In this document: piece after piece, positions 44,126-52,487 of the stretch
How the letters are laid out: every line of letters starts with the position of its first letter
Position numbering within the stretch: the first letter of the stretch is position 1
DNA from: Thermus sp. 2.9
GTDB lineage: Bacteria; Deinococcota; Deinococci; Deinococcales; Thermaceae
Reading direction: 5' to 3'
DNA: 64,000 nucleotides
NCBI RefSeq assembly: GCF_000794385.1
Contig: NZ_JTJB01000003.1
Coordinates: forward strand, 124,001 to 188,000
Notes under the pieces: model-generated
What the model saw: only the letters and a program-made list of their open reading frames with translations
What the model was told of the DNA's origin: nothing
Databases searched by the model: none
Position numbers and translations under genes: made by a program

Positions 44126-45670
44126 TTACCTCCCCGGCTGGTACTCCCCCCACTCCTCCCGCAAAACCCCGCAGACCTCCCCCAAGGTGGCCCGGCGGCG
44201 GAAGGCTTCCAAAACATAGGGGAAGAGGTTTTCCTGGCCCCGCGCCGCCTGGCGCAGGCGCTCTAGGCCCACCCGGACGCTTTCCCCATCCCGGTTGGCC
44301 CTGAAGGCGGCAAGCTCCCGCTTCCTCCTCTCGTGGAGCTCGGGGTCAATGCGCTGCACGGGCACGGGCTCGTTTAGGGGGCTGTTGGGGTCAAAGAAGC
44401 GGTTCACCCCCACGAGGATCCGCTTGCCCTCCTCCACCTCCTTCTGGAACTGCCAGGCGGACTCCTCTATGGCCCGCTGGAAGTAGCCCGCCTCCACCGC
44501 GGCCACCGCCCCGCCCAGGGCGTCTATCTCGGCGATGAGCCTTTCCGCCTCCTTTTCCAACTGGTCCGTGAGGTGCTCCACGTAGAAGCTTCCCCCCAAG
44601 GGGTCAATGGCCTTGGTGACCCCGCTTTCATAGGCCAGGATCTGCTGCGTGCGCAGGGCGAGAAGGGCGCTTTTTTCCGTGGGCAGGCCCAAGGCCTCAT
44701 CGTAGGCGTTGGTGTGGAGGCTTTGCGTGCCCCCGAGCACGGCGGCCAGGGCTTGGTAGGCGGTGCGCACCACGTTGTTCAAGGGCTCTTGGGCGGTGAG
44801 GGTGGAGCCCCCCGTCTGGGTGTGGAAGCGGAGCATCCAGCTTTTGGGGTCCTTGGCCCCGAACTCCTCCCGCATGATCCGGGCCCAAAGCCGCCTGGCC
44901 GCGCGGAACTTGGCCGCCTCTTCAAAGATATCCCCGTGGGCGGCGAAGAAGAAGGAAAGCCTGGGGGCGAAGGCGTCCACGTCCAGGCCCCGCTCCAGGG
45001 CCGCCCGCACGTAGGCCTTGCCGTCGGCTAGGGTGAAGGCGATCTCCTGGGCGGCGGTGGCCCCCGCCTCGCGGATGTGGTAGCCGGAGATGCTGATGGT
45101 GTTCCACTTGGGCACGTGCCGGGCGCAGAACTCAAAGATGTCGGTCACGAGGCGCATGGAGGGGCCAGGGGGATAGATGTAGGTGCCCCGGGCGAAGTAC
45201 TCCTTCAGGATGTCGTTTTGCACCGTGCCCGAGACCTTGTCCCAAGAAACCCCTTGCTCCTCCGCCACCAGGAGGTAGAGGGCGAGGAGCATCATGGCGG
45301 GGGCGTTGATGGTCATGCTGGTGGAGACCTTGTCCAGGGGGATGCCGTCAAAGAGCTTGCGCATGTCCTCGAGGGTGGCGATGGACACCCCCACCCGCCC
45401 CACCTCCCCCACGCTCATGGGGTGGTCGGGGTCCAGGCCGAGCTGCGTGGGCAGGTCAAAGGCCACGCTGAGGCCGGTTTGGCCCTGGGAAAGGAGGTAT
45501 CGGTAGCGGGCGTTGGACTCCTCGGCGGTGGAGAAGCCGGCGTACTGGCGCATGGTCCAGAGCCGGTCCAGGTACATGCGGGGGTAGATGCCCCGGGTGA
45601 AGGGGTACTCCCCTGGCCGCCCTAGCCTTTCCCGGTAGCCCTCCGGCAGGGACTCAAAGAGGCCTTCCAT
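44126..45670 (-). CDS. Methylmalonyl-CoA mutase large (catalytic) domain protein
   Basis: 514 residues corresponding to the substrate-binding TIM barrel of methylmalonyl-CoA mutase. It begins near the family opening [27 protein letters not shown], with [38 protein letters not shown] and [14 protein letters not shown]. The C-terminal cobalamin domain is absent, so a separate B12-binding subunit encoded elsewhere must complete it. It interconverts succinyl-CoA and methylmalonyl-CoA or acts on a related acyl-CoA. Confidence 0.92.
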   Translation of the reverse strand: MEGLFESLPEGYRERLGRPGEYPFTRGIYPRMYLDRLWTMRQYAGFSTAEESNARYRYLLSQGQTGLSVAFDLPTQLGLDPDHPMSVGEVGRVGVSIATLEDMRKLFDGIPLDKVSTSMTINAPAMMLLALYLLVAEEQGVSWDKVSGTVQNDILKEYFARGTYIYPPGPSMRLVTDIFEFCARHVPKWNTISISGYHIREAGATAAQEIAFTLADGKAYVRAALERGLDVDAFAPRLSFFFAAHGDIFEEAAKFRAARRLWARIMREEFGAKDPKSWMLRFHTQTGGSTLTAQEPLNNVVRTAYQALAAVLGGTQSLHTNAYDEALGLPTEKSALLALRTQQILAYESGVTKAIDPLGGSFYVEHLTDQLEKEAERLIAEIDALGGAVAAVEAGYFQRAIEESAWQFQKEVEEGKRILVGVNRFFDPNSPLNEPVPVQRIDPELHERRKRELAAFRANRDGESVRVGLERLRQAARGQENLFPYVLEAFRRRATLGEVCGVLREEWGEYQPGR

Positions 45671-45679
45671 AGCCTAGTT

Positions 45680-45817
45680 TTACAGGAAAAGGCGGAGCAA
45701 GAGAAGGAGGAGGAAAAGAACCCCCAAGACGAGGAGGAGGGGCGGCAAGAGGAGGCTGTAGGCGGCGAGGACCAGGGCTAAGAAGTCCTTCCAGTCGGGC
45801 TTGGGCTCTTCCCGCAC
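45680..45817 (-). CDS. Small single-helix membrane protein (45 aa)
   Basis: Begins MREEPKPDWKDFLALVLAAY and then runs into a long Leu-rich membrane helix ending RLFL. GTG at 45815-45817 has TATGCT (45824-45829) 6 bases upstream, the same hexamer and spacing type seen before the dsbB-like gene. This fills the gap between the mutase gene and the HxlR gene. Evidence is the frame, the amphipathic start and the promoter; no family recognised. Confidence 0.55.
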   Translation of the reverse strand: MREEPKPDWKDFLALVLAAYSLLLPPLLLVLGVLFLLLLLLRLFL

Positions 45818-45878
45818 CCCCTTAGCATACCCCTTTCCCCGCCTCGCTTCCCCGCTTCCTAGCTACCTCCTCCTTTGA

Positions 45879-45884
45879 TAGCAT
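45879..45884 (+). promoter_or_regulatory. -10 of the HxlR-minD operon
   Basis: TAGCAT, followed by 6 bases (TAGCCC) and ATG 45891: leaderless arrangement for the HxlR-minD-minE-rodA run. Confidence 0.45.
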
Positions 45885-45890
45885 TAGCCC

Positions 45891-46199
45891 ATGGCCCTAT
45901 CCAAAAACGCCCGCAAGGTGCTCAAGGTCCTGGCCAGGCGGGGAGCGCCGGAAGTGCTCTTCGCCTTGAGCCGGGGGGCCTCCCGCTTTTCCGACCTGGA
46001 AAGCCTCCTCGTCCTTTCCCCCAGGACCCTGGCGGAAAGGCTTCGGGAGTTCCACCTTTTGGGCTTCGTGGAGCGGCGGGCCTACCCCGAGGTGCCGCCC
46101 CGGGTAGAATACACCTTGACCCCGCGGGGCAAGCGGGTTTTGGATTTCCTGCGCGGATTGGAGGAGGTATTGGAGGCCAAGCAGGAGGAGGTACGGTGA
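45891..46199 (+). CDS. HxlR-type winged-helix transcriptional regulator
   Basis: 102 residues with one winged helix: PEVLFALSRGASRFSDLESLL, the recognition segment LSPRTLAERLREFHLLGFVERR, and wing PPRVEYTLTPRGKRVLDFLRGL, all standard for HxlR proteins. The usual N-terminal cysteine of redox-sensing HxlR members is absent. Its stop overlaps the GTG of minD by 3 bases, so regulator and division genes are translationally coupled, an uncommon pairing. Confidence 0.87.
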   Translation: MALSKNARKVLKVLARRGAPEVLFALSRGASRFSDLESLLVLSPRTLAERLREFHLLGFVERRAYPEVPPRVEYTLTPRGKRVLDFLRGLEEVLEAKQEEVR

Positions 46200-46999
46200 A
46201 AGCGAAAGCCATCGTGGTGACTTCCGGCAAGGGCGGGGTGGGGAAGACCACCACCACCGCCAACCTGGGTGCGGCCTTGGCCAAGCTGGGGGAGAAGGTG
46301 GCGGTGGTGGACGTGGACGTGGGCCTCCGCAACCTGGACGTGGTCATGGGCCTCGAGGGGCGGGTGGTCTTTGACCTCATTGACGTTCTGGAGGGACGGG
46401 CCAAGCCTCGGCAAGCCCTCATTCGGGACAAGCGGGTGGAAAACCTCTACCTCCTCCCCGCCTCCCAGACCAAGGACAAGGAGGCCCTGGACCCCGCCAA
46501 GTTCAAGGAGCTCGTCCAGTTTCTCCTCACCGAGGAGGGGTTTGACCGGGTGCTGATTGACTCCCCCGCCGGCATTGAGAAGGGCTTCCAGACCGCCGCC
46601 ACCCCGGCGGAAGGGGCCTTGGTGGTGGTGAATCCGGAGGTGAGTAGCGTAAGGGACGCCGACCGCATTATCGGCCTCTTGGAGGCCCGGGAGATCCGGG
46701 AGAACTACCTCGTCATCAACCGCCTGCGGCCCAAGATGGTGAGCCGGGGGGATATGCTCTCCGTGGAGGACGTGGTGGAGATCCTGGGCCTAAGGCCCAT
46801 CGGCATCATCCCCGAGGACGAGCAGGTCATCGTTTCCACCAACCAGGGGGAGCCCTTGGTCCTGAAAGGGGCGAGCCCCGCCGCCCAAGCCTTCTTGGAC
46901 ACCGCCCGGCGCATGCGGGGCGAGGAGGTGCCCTTCCGCCACCTGGAGGAAGCCCAGGGCTTCTTGGGGGTCATCCGCAAGCTCTTCGGGGGTCGGTGA
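46196..46999 (+). CDS. minD: Septum-site determining ATPase MinD
   Basis: 267 residues. Deviant Walker A KGGVGKTTTTANLGAAL near the N terminus, VDVDVGLRNLDVVMGLEGR, DSPAGIEKGFQTA, and the C-terminal amphipathic membrane-targeting helix FLGVIRKLFGG. It positions the FtsZ ring together with MinE and MinC. GTG start at 46196 gives MKAKAIVVTSGKGG. Overlaps the HxlR stop and the minE ATG. Confidence 0.95.
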   Translation: MKAKAIVVTSGKGGVGKTTTTANLGAALAKLGEKVAVVDVDVGLRNLDVVMGLEGRVVFDLIDVLEGRAKPRQALIRDKRVENLYLLPASQTKDKEALDPAKFKELVQFLLTEEGFDRVLIDSPAGIEKGFQTAATPAEGALVVVNPEVSSVRDADRIIGLLEAREIRENYLVINRLRPKMVSRGDMLSVEDVVEILGLRPIGIIPEDEQVIVSTNQGEPLVLKGASPAAQAFLDTARRMRGEEVPFRHLEEAQGFLGVIRKLFGGR

Positions 47000-47220
47000 T
47001 GTGGTGGCGCAAAAGGAGCAAGGACAAGGCCAAGGAAAGGCTCAAGCTGGTCTTGGCCTACGACCGGGCCAAGCTTTCCCCGGGATTGGTGGAAAGCCTA
47101 AAAAAAGACCTTTTGGAGGTCCTCCGCCGCTACTTCCCCGCCCAGGAAGAAGGGCTCCAGGTGGCCCTGGAGGAGCGGGGGGAAAAGGTGGTGCTGGTGG
47201 CGGACATCCCCTTGCGTTAA
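46999..47220 (+). CDS. minE: Cell division topological specificity factor MinE
   Basis: 73 residues. The N terminus KDKAKERLKLVLAYDRAKLSPG carries the anti-MinCD segment with the conserved RLKLVLAYDR, and the C-terminal half (KKDLLEVLRRYF ... VVLVADIPL) the topological domain. ATG 46999 overlaps the minD stop (TGATG). No minC is visible in the window. Confidence 0.92.
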   Translation: MWWRKRSKDKAKERLKLVLAYDRAKLSPGLVESLKKDLLEVLRRYFPAQEEGLQVALEERGEKVVLVADIPLR

Positions 47221-47227
47221 GGGCGGC

Positions 47228-48307
47228 ATGGTCCTCAGACGGCCTAACCTCCTCGCCTACGACTGGGGCCTAGCCCTCCTGGCCTTGGCCTTGGCCGCCT
47301 TGGGGCTCGTCAATCTGAAAAGCGCCACCCCGGACCCCGCCCTCATCCCCAGGCAGGCCTTGGCCCTGGCCTTGGGCTTGGGGCTTGCCGTGGCGATCCA
47401 GTTTCTCTCCCGCAGGCTCCTCTTCGCCTGGGCCTACCCCCTTTACGCCCTCTCCCTGGTCCTCTTGGTGGCGGTGCTTTTGGTGGGGCGGGAGATCAAC
47501 GGGGCCAAGGCCTGGTTTGTCCTGGGGCCCTTGCAGTTCCAGCCCTTGGAGCTCGCCAAGGTGGGCCTGGTTCTGGCCCTGGCCCAGTTCCTCGCGGAAA
47601 GGCCCATCCGCCGGGTTTGGGACTACGTGCCCCCGGGTCTCCTCACGGCCCCGGTGGCGGCGCTTCTCCTCCTCCAGCCCGACCTCGGGGGCACCCTGGT
47701 GGTCCTCTTCGGCGCCTTCACCGTGCTCTTCGTGCGGGGGCTTCCCTGGAAGCATCTTCTGGTGGGGGTCTTGGCCTTGGTCCTCCTGGTGCCCACCGTG
47801 GTCTGGCCCAACCTCAAGCCGTACCAGCGGGAGCGGGTCCTCATCGTCTTGGACCCCTACCGCGACCCCTTGGGCCAGGGCTTCCAGGTGATCCAGTCCA
47901 CCATCGCCATCGGTTCCGGGGGGCTTTTCGGCAAGGGGTACGGGCAGGGAACCCAGACGCAACTGGGCTTCGTCCCCTTCCGCCACACGGACTTCGTCTT
48001 CGCCGTCTGGGCGGAGGAGTGGGGGTTCGTGGGGGCGGTGGCCCTCCTCGGCCTTTACGCCCTCTTGCTCCTTCGCCTCCTGGGCCTGGCCCTGGAGTGT
48101 TCCCGGATGGCGGACCGCCTTTTTATCGCCGGCGTGGGGGGGATACTGGGCTTTCAGGTGGTGGTGAACCTGGGGGTGGCCTTGGGGGTGATGCCCGTCA
48201 CCGGGCTTACCCTGCCCCTTTTTTCCTACGGGGGTTCTAGCCTCATGGCCACCCTGTTTTCCTTAGGCTTGGTCCTCTTGGTCCACCGGGACCGGGCGGC
48301 GCCCTAG
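47228..48307 (+). CDS. rodA: RodA, SEDS-family peptidoglycan glycosyltransferase
   Basis: 359 residues with ten membrane segments. SEDS hallmarks: GREINGAKAWFVLGPLQFQP, the periplasmic-loop aspartate region LDPYRDPLGQGFQVIQS, GSGGLFGKGYGQGTQTQLGF, and the ending MPVTGLTLPLFSYGGSSL. It polymerises lipid II during elongation. It starts 8 bases after minE, so division-site and elongation genes share an operon. The homologous T. thermophilus RodA has a known structure. Confidence 0.93.
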   Translation: MVLRRPNLLAYDWGLALLALALAALGLVNLKSATPDPALIPRQALALALGLGLAVAIQFLSRRLLFAWAYPLYALSLVLLVAVLLVGREINGAKAWFVLGPLQFQPLELAKVGLVLALAQFLAERPIRRVWDYVPPGLLTAPVAALLLLQPDLGGTLVVLFGAFTVLFVRGLPWKHLLVGVLALVLLVPTVVWPNLKPYQRERVLIVLDPYRDPLGQGFQVIQSTIAIGSGGLFGKGYGQGTQTQLGFVPFRHTDFVFAVWAEEWGFVGAVALLGLYALLLLRLLGLALECSRMADRLFIAGVGGILGFQVVVNLGVALGVMPVTGLTLPLFSYGGSSLMATLFSLGLVLLVHRDRAAP

Positions 48308-48312
48308 CCTGC

Positions 48313-48318
48313 TAAACT
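48313..48318 (+). promoter_or_regulatory. -10 of the potABCD operon
   Basis: TAAACT, 7 bases before GTG 48326. Suggests the pot genes start with a leaderless message although they follow rodA closely. Confidence 0.5.
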
Positions 48319-48325
48319 GGGCCCC

Positions 48326-49393
48326 GTGGCGGAGGTGCTGGTGCGCGTGGCCGGGGTGCGCAAGGCCTTCGGTGGGGTGGTGGCCTTGGATGGGGTGGAC
48401 CTGGAGGTGAAAAGGGGAGAGTTTTTCAGCCTCCTGGGGCCTTCCGGGTGCGGCAAGACCACCTTGTTGCGGATCCTGGCCGGCTTTGACACGCCGGACA
48501 CCGGGCGGGTGGAGATCGCCGGCAAGGACATGGCGGGGGTCCCTCCCTACGCTCGCCCGGTGAACACCGTGTTCCAGAACTACGCCCTTTTCCCCCACAT
48601 GACCGTGGAGGGGAACGTGGCCTTCGGTCTCCGGATGAAGGGCTTGCCCCAGGCCGAGGTGAAGCGGAAGGTGGCCTGGGCCTTGGAGCTCGTGGACCTT
48701 TTGGGCTTGGAGAAGCGCTATCCCCGGGAGCTCTCTGGGGGGCAGAAGCAGCGGGTGGCCCTGGCCCGGGCCCTGGTTTTAGAGCCCCTGGTCCTCCTTT
48801 TGGACGAGCCCCTTTCCGCCTTGGACGCCCGGCTGCGTCAGGAGCTTCGGGTGGAGCTCATGCAGCTCCAGAGGCGGCTTGGCACCACCTTTATCTTCGT
48901 CACCCACGACCAGGAGGAGGCCTTGGTCATGTCCGACCGCATCGCCGTGATGCGCGCGGGGCGCATCGTGCAGGAGGGGCTTCCCGACGAGGTGTACGAA
49001 AGGCCCAAAAGCCGCTTTGTGGCGGAGTTCCTGGGTCGCTCCAACTTCCTTGCCGCCAAGCCCCACCCCTTGGGGGCGGAAACCCCCTTGGGGCCCTTGC
49101 GTCTAAGGGAGCCTTTGCAGAAGGAGGCCCTCTTGGCCATCCGCCCGGAAAAGATCCGCCTTTACCCGGCGCAAAACGGGGCCCCGGCCCGGGAGAACCT
49201 GGTGCGGGCGGCGGTGGAGGAGATCGTCTACACGGGGGCGGAGAACCAGTACTACCTCAGGGCGGGGGAAGTGCGGCTCCTCGCCTACACCCTCAACCAG
49301 GACCTGCAGGAGCCTGGGGCGGAGGAGTTCGGCTATGGGGAGGAGGTTTACTGCTACCTCCCCCCGGAGAACCTGGTGGTGGTCCATGAATGA
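48326..49393 (+). CDS. potA: Spermidine/putrescine ABC transporter ATPase PotA
   Basis: 355 residues. Walker A LLGPSGCGKTTLLR, Q-loop FQNYALFPHMTVEGNV, ABC signature LSGGQKQRVALARAL, Walker B LVLLLDEPLSALD, and a C-terminal TOBE domain (from about 240). It energises polyamine import with PotB, PotC and PotD. Start GTG. Polyamines are especially abundant in Thermus. The stop overlaps the potB ATG. Confidence 0.94.
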   Translation: MAEVLVRVAGVRKAFGGVVALDGVDLEVKRGEFFSLLGPSGCGKTTLLRILAGFDTPDTGRVEIAGKDMAGVPPYARPVNTVFQNYALFPHMTVEGNVAFGLRMKGLPQAEVKRKVAWALELVDLLGLEKRYPRELSGGQKQRVALARALVLEPLVLLLDEPLSALDARLRQELRVELMQLQRRLGTTFIFVTHDQEEALVMSDRIAVMRAGRIVQEGLPDEVYERPKSRFVAEFLGRSNFLAAKPHPLGAETPLGPLRLREPLQKEALLAIRPEKIRLYPAQNGAPARENLVRAAVEEIVYTGAENQYYLRAGEVRLLAYTLNQDLQEPGAEEFGYGEEVYCYLPPENLVVVHE

Positions 49394-50246
49394 GGCGGCG
49401 ACCCCTGCGCAGCGCTTCTTGCGGGTCCTGGTCACCGTGGGGCCGGGGGGGCTTTGGCTTTTTCTCTTCGTGCTCCTCCCTTCCCTTTTGGTCCTCCTGG
49501 CCTCCCTCCTCTCCCGGGGGCCTTATGGCGAGCTCGGCCTGCCCTTGGGGCTTCACAACTACGCCCGGGCCCTACAGCCCGTCTACCTCGAGGCCTTCAC
49601 CGAAAGCCTCTTGGTGGGCGTCTGGGCCACCCTCCTTTCCGCCCTCCTGGGCTACCCCTTAGCCTTTTACATCGCCCGCCATCCCAAGCGGGACCTCCTC
49701 CTCTTTTTGCTCCTTCTTCCCTTCCTCACCAACTTCCTCATCCGGGTCTACGCCTGGCTGGTGTTGCTCCAGAGGGAAGGGCTGGTGAACGCCCTTTTGG
49801 GGGCTTTTGGCCTTGGTCCTTTCGCCTTCTACCCCTCCTTCGGCGCCGTGCTTTTGACCACGGTCTACACCTTCCTGCCCTTCTTTGTCCTTCCGGTGTA
49901 CGCCAGCGTGGAAAGGCTGGACTGGCAGCTTTTGGAGGCGGCCTACGACCTGGGGGCGAGGCCCTTCCGCGCCTTCTTGCACGCGGTGCTCCCCCAGACC
50001 TACCCGGGGCTCTTTGCGGGAAGCGTCCTCGTCTTCATCCCCGCCATGGGAACCTTTGTGGTGGCGGACCTTTTGGGGGCGGGGCGGGTGGTCCTCATCG
50101 GCAACCTCATCCAGCAGCAGTTCGGCGTCACCCGGGACTGGGCCTTCGGGGCGGCATTGAGCGTCTTCCTCATGGGCTTCGTCCTCTTGAGCCTTTACCT
50201 CTACGCCCGCCTACAGGGGGAAAGGGGGCTCGAGGAGCTGGTATGA
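49386..50246 (+). CDS. potB: Polyamine ABC transporter permease PotB
   Basis: 286 residues with six membrane segments. The permease EAA loop, which docks to PotA, reads EAAYDLGARPFRAFLHAVLP at about 195-215. ATG 49386 overlaps the potA stop by 8 bases, and its TGA overlaps the potC ATG. Confidence 0.92.
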   Translation: MNEAATPAQRFLRVLVTVGPGGLWLFLFVLLPSLLVLLASLLSRGPYGELGLPLGLHNYARALQPVYLEAFTESLLVGVWATLLSALLGYPLAFYIARHPKRDLLLFLLLLPFLTNFLIRVYAWLVLLQREGLVNALLGAFGLGPFAFYPSFGAVLLTTVYTFLPFFVLPVYASVERLDWQLLEAAYDLGARPFRAFLHAVLPQTYPGLFAGSVLVFIPAMGTFVVADLLGAGRVVLIGNLIQQQFGVTRDWAFGAALSVFLMGFVLLSLYLYARLQGERGLEELV

Positions 50247-51022
50247 GGCGGCTACTCTCCCTCCACGCCCTCTTGGTGTACCTCTTCCTCTATGTGCCCA
50301 TCCTGGTCATCGTGGCCCTTTCCTTCAACGAAAGCCGCCGGGGGGTGCGCTTCAGCGGCTTCACCCTGGACTGGTACCGGGCCCTGTTCCAAGACCCGCG
50401 GGTGCTGGAGTACTTCCTGAACACCCTGGTGGTGGCCCTGGTGTCCACCCTGGTCTCCACGGTTCTAGGCACGCTCCTCGCCTTGGGCATGGTGCGCTAC
50501 CGCTTCCTGGGTAAGGAGCTTTTGCGCTACCTCCTTTACATCCCCGTGGTGGTGCCCGACGTGGTCATGGGGATTTCCCTCCTGCTCCTTTTCGCCTTTT
50601 CCCGGGAACTTTTCGGTTTTCCCCGGCTTTCCCTCTTCACCGTGATCCTGGGCCACATCACCTTCCAGCTCGCCTTCGTCACCTTGGTGGTGCGCTCCCG
50701 GCTCCTCCTTTTGGACCCCGCTTTGGAGGAGGCGGCCCGGGACCTGGGGGCCAGGGGGTTCCAAACCTTTCTCCACGTCACCTTGCCCTTGGCCTGGCCG
50801 GGGGTGGCGGCGGGGGCGCTCCTCGCCCTCACCCTTTCCTTAGACGACTTCGTGGTCACCTTCTTCACCGCCGGCCCTGGGGCCACCACCTTGCCCCTTT
50901 ACATTTACTCCAGCGTCAAGCTTGGGGTAAGCCCTAAGGTCCACGCCCTTTCCACCCTCATCGTGGGGCTTTCGGCGTGTTTTCTGGCTTTGGGGTATGC
51001 TCTTTCCCGGAGGCGGGTATGA
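50243..51022 (+). CDS. potC: Polyamine ABC transporter permease PotC
   Basis: 259 residues, six membrane segments, beginning in a membrane segment with YVPILVIVALSFNESRR, which is the typical PotC opening. EAA loop EEAARDLGARGFQTFLHVTL. Second permease subunit of the transporter. Overlaps potB and potD by 4 bases each. Confidence 0.93.
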   Translation: MRRLLSLHALLVYLFLYVPILVIVALSFNESRRGVRFSGFTLDWYRALFQDPRVLEYFLNTLVVALVSTLVSTVLGTLLALGMVRYRFLGKELLRYLLYIPVVVPDVVMGISLLLLFAFSRELFGFPRLSLFTVILGHITFQLAFVTLVVRSRLLLLDPALEEAARDLGARGFQTFLHVTLPLAWPGVAAGALLALTLSLDDFVVTFFTAGPGATTLPLYIYSSVKLGVSPKVHALSTLIVGLSACFLALGYALSRRRV

Positions 51023-52074
51023 GGCGAGGGATTTTTCTCCTGTTGCTGGCAGCTTTGGTCCTCCTCGGGGTTTTCCTCTTGCGGCCCAAGCCGGCCCGGG
51101 GGGCGGGTACCCTCTACTTCCTCAACTGGGCGGACTACATCCCCGAGGAGCTGGTTAAGAAGTTTGAGGCGGAAACGGGGGCCAAGGTGGTCCTGGACAC
51201 CTTTGAGTCCCCCGAGGCGATGTTGGCCAAGCTGAAGGCGGGGGCGGACCAGGAGTTCTCCTTGGTGGTGGCCCCCGACTACTACGTGCTGCAGATGGCC
51301 CGCGAGGGCCTCCTCGCCCCCTTGGACAAGGGGAAGCTCGCCAATCTTAAAAACCTGGACCCATTCTTCCAAAATCCCCCCTATGACCCGGGCCTCCAGT
51401 ACTCCGTCCCCTACCTTTGGGGCACCACGGGGCTTGCCTACCGGGAGGACCTGGTGAGGGGTCCGGTGGACTCCTACGCCGTGTTCTTTGACCCGGGGCG
51501 CCAGGTGGGGCCTTTCCTTCTCCTGGACGAGATGCGGGAGACCATTGGGGCGGCACTGAAGTATCTGGGCTACTCGGTGAACACCACCGACCCCGCGGCC
51601 TTGGAGAAGGCCAAGGAGCTTTTGATCGCCGCCAAGGGACGCTCCGTGGGCTTCGCCGGGGGTGTAGAGGCGCTAAACCGCATCCTGGCGGGGGACGCCG
51701 CCTTAAGCCTGGCCTACTCGGGGGACGTCCTCCAGGCCCGCCAAGAGGACGAGCGCCTGCGCTACGCCATCCCCAAGGAGGGGGGAACCCTTTGGACCGA
51801 CGCCATGGTGGTCCTGAAGCGGGGCCCGGCCCAGGAGCTGGCCTACCGCTTCATAGACTTCCTCTTGGCCCCGGAAAACGCCGCCGCCTTGGCTAAGTAC
51901 ACCCGCTACGCCACCCCGGTGGCCGCCGCCATTCCCCTCCTGCCCCAGGAGATGCGCCAAGACCCGGTGGTCTTCCCCCCTGAGGAGGTGCGGGCCAAGC
52001 TGGAGTACCTCAAGGACCTGGGGCCGGAGATTGCCCTTTTTGACCGGGTCTGGACCGAGGTGAAGGCTCGCTAA
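51019..52074 (+). CDS. potD: Polyamine-binding protein PotD
   Basis: 351 residues. A secretion signal/anchor (residues 1-28, GIFLLLLAALVLLGVFLL) without a lipobox cysteine, then a solute-binding fold: LYFLNWADYIPEELVKKFE, VAPDYYVLQMAREGLL, LAYSGDVLQAR and TDAMVVLKRGP. It captures spermidine, putrescine or longer polyamines outside the cytoplasmic membrane and delivers them to PotBC. Last gene of the coupled pot run. Confidence 0.93.
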   Translation: MRRGIFLLLLAALVLLGVFLLRPKPARGAGTLYFLNWADYIPEELVKKFEAETGAKVVLDTFESPEAMLAKLKAGADQEFSLVVAPDYYVLQMAREGLLAPLDKGKLANLKNLDPFFQNPPYDPGLQYSVPYLWGTTGLAYREDLVRGPVDSYAVFFDPGRQVGPFLLLDEMRETIGAALKYLGYSVNTTDPAALEKAKELLIAAKGRSVGFAGGVEALNRILAGDAALSLAYSGDVLQARQEDERLRYAIPKEGGTLWTDAMVVLKRGPAQELAYRFIDFLLAPENAAALAKYTRYATPVAAAIPLLPQEMRQDPVVFPPEEVRAKLEYLKDLGPEIALFDRVWTEVKAR

Positions 52075-52109
52075 AGGCCGTTTGGCGAGGGATGGGGTAA
52101 GCTTGACCC

Positions 52110-52487
52110 ATGAGGAAGCTCCTGGCCCTTCTCCTGGCCTTGGGTCTGGCGTGGGGTCAAGGGACCGAGGCCCTTTGGGGGAAGACCTGCGCCCTGTGCC
52201 ACGGGGAGAAGGGCCAAGGGGTGCGCCCTTACCCCTCCCTTCAAGGAGTGGCGCCCCTCTTCGCCACCCCAGAAGGGCGGCGCTACCTGGTCCTGGTGGT
52301 CCTCTACGGCAAGAAGGGCGAGGCAGGGCTGATGCCCGGCTTCGCCCAGCTCAAGGACGAGGAGCTCGCCTCCCTTTTGAACCACCTCCGCGCCCTGCTG
52401 GGGGCCAAGGGGGAGCCCTTCACCCCAGAAGAGGTGCGCCGGGGGCGGGGCTTAAACCTCACCCCCGACGGGGTGAAGCGCCCCTAA
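52110..52487 (+). CDS. Secreted monohaem c-type cytochrome
   Basis: 125 residues with a Sec signal ([16 protein letters not shown]) and one haem-binding CALCH motif at about residues 27-31, [20 protein letters not shown], and a candidate axial methionine in [21 protein letters not shown]. Electron carrier of the cytochrome c class I type. TAAGCT (52098-52103) lies 6 bases before the ATG. It converges on ilvD with a 4-base overlap. Confidence 0.9.
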   Translation: MRKLLALLLALGLAWGQGTEALWGKTCALCHGEKGQGVRPYPSLQGVAPLFATPEGRRYLVLVVLYGKKGEAGLMPGFAQLKDEELASLLNHLRALLGAKGEPFTPEEVRRGRGLNLTPDGVKRP

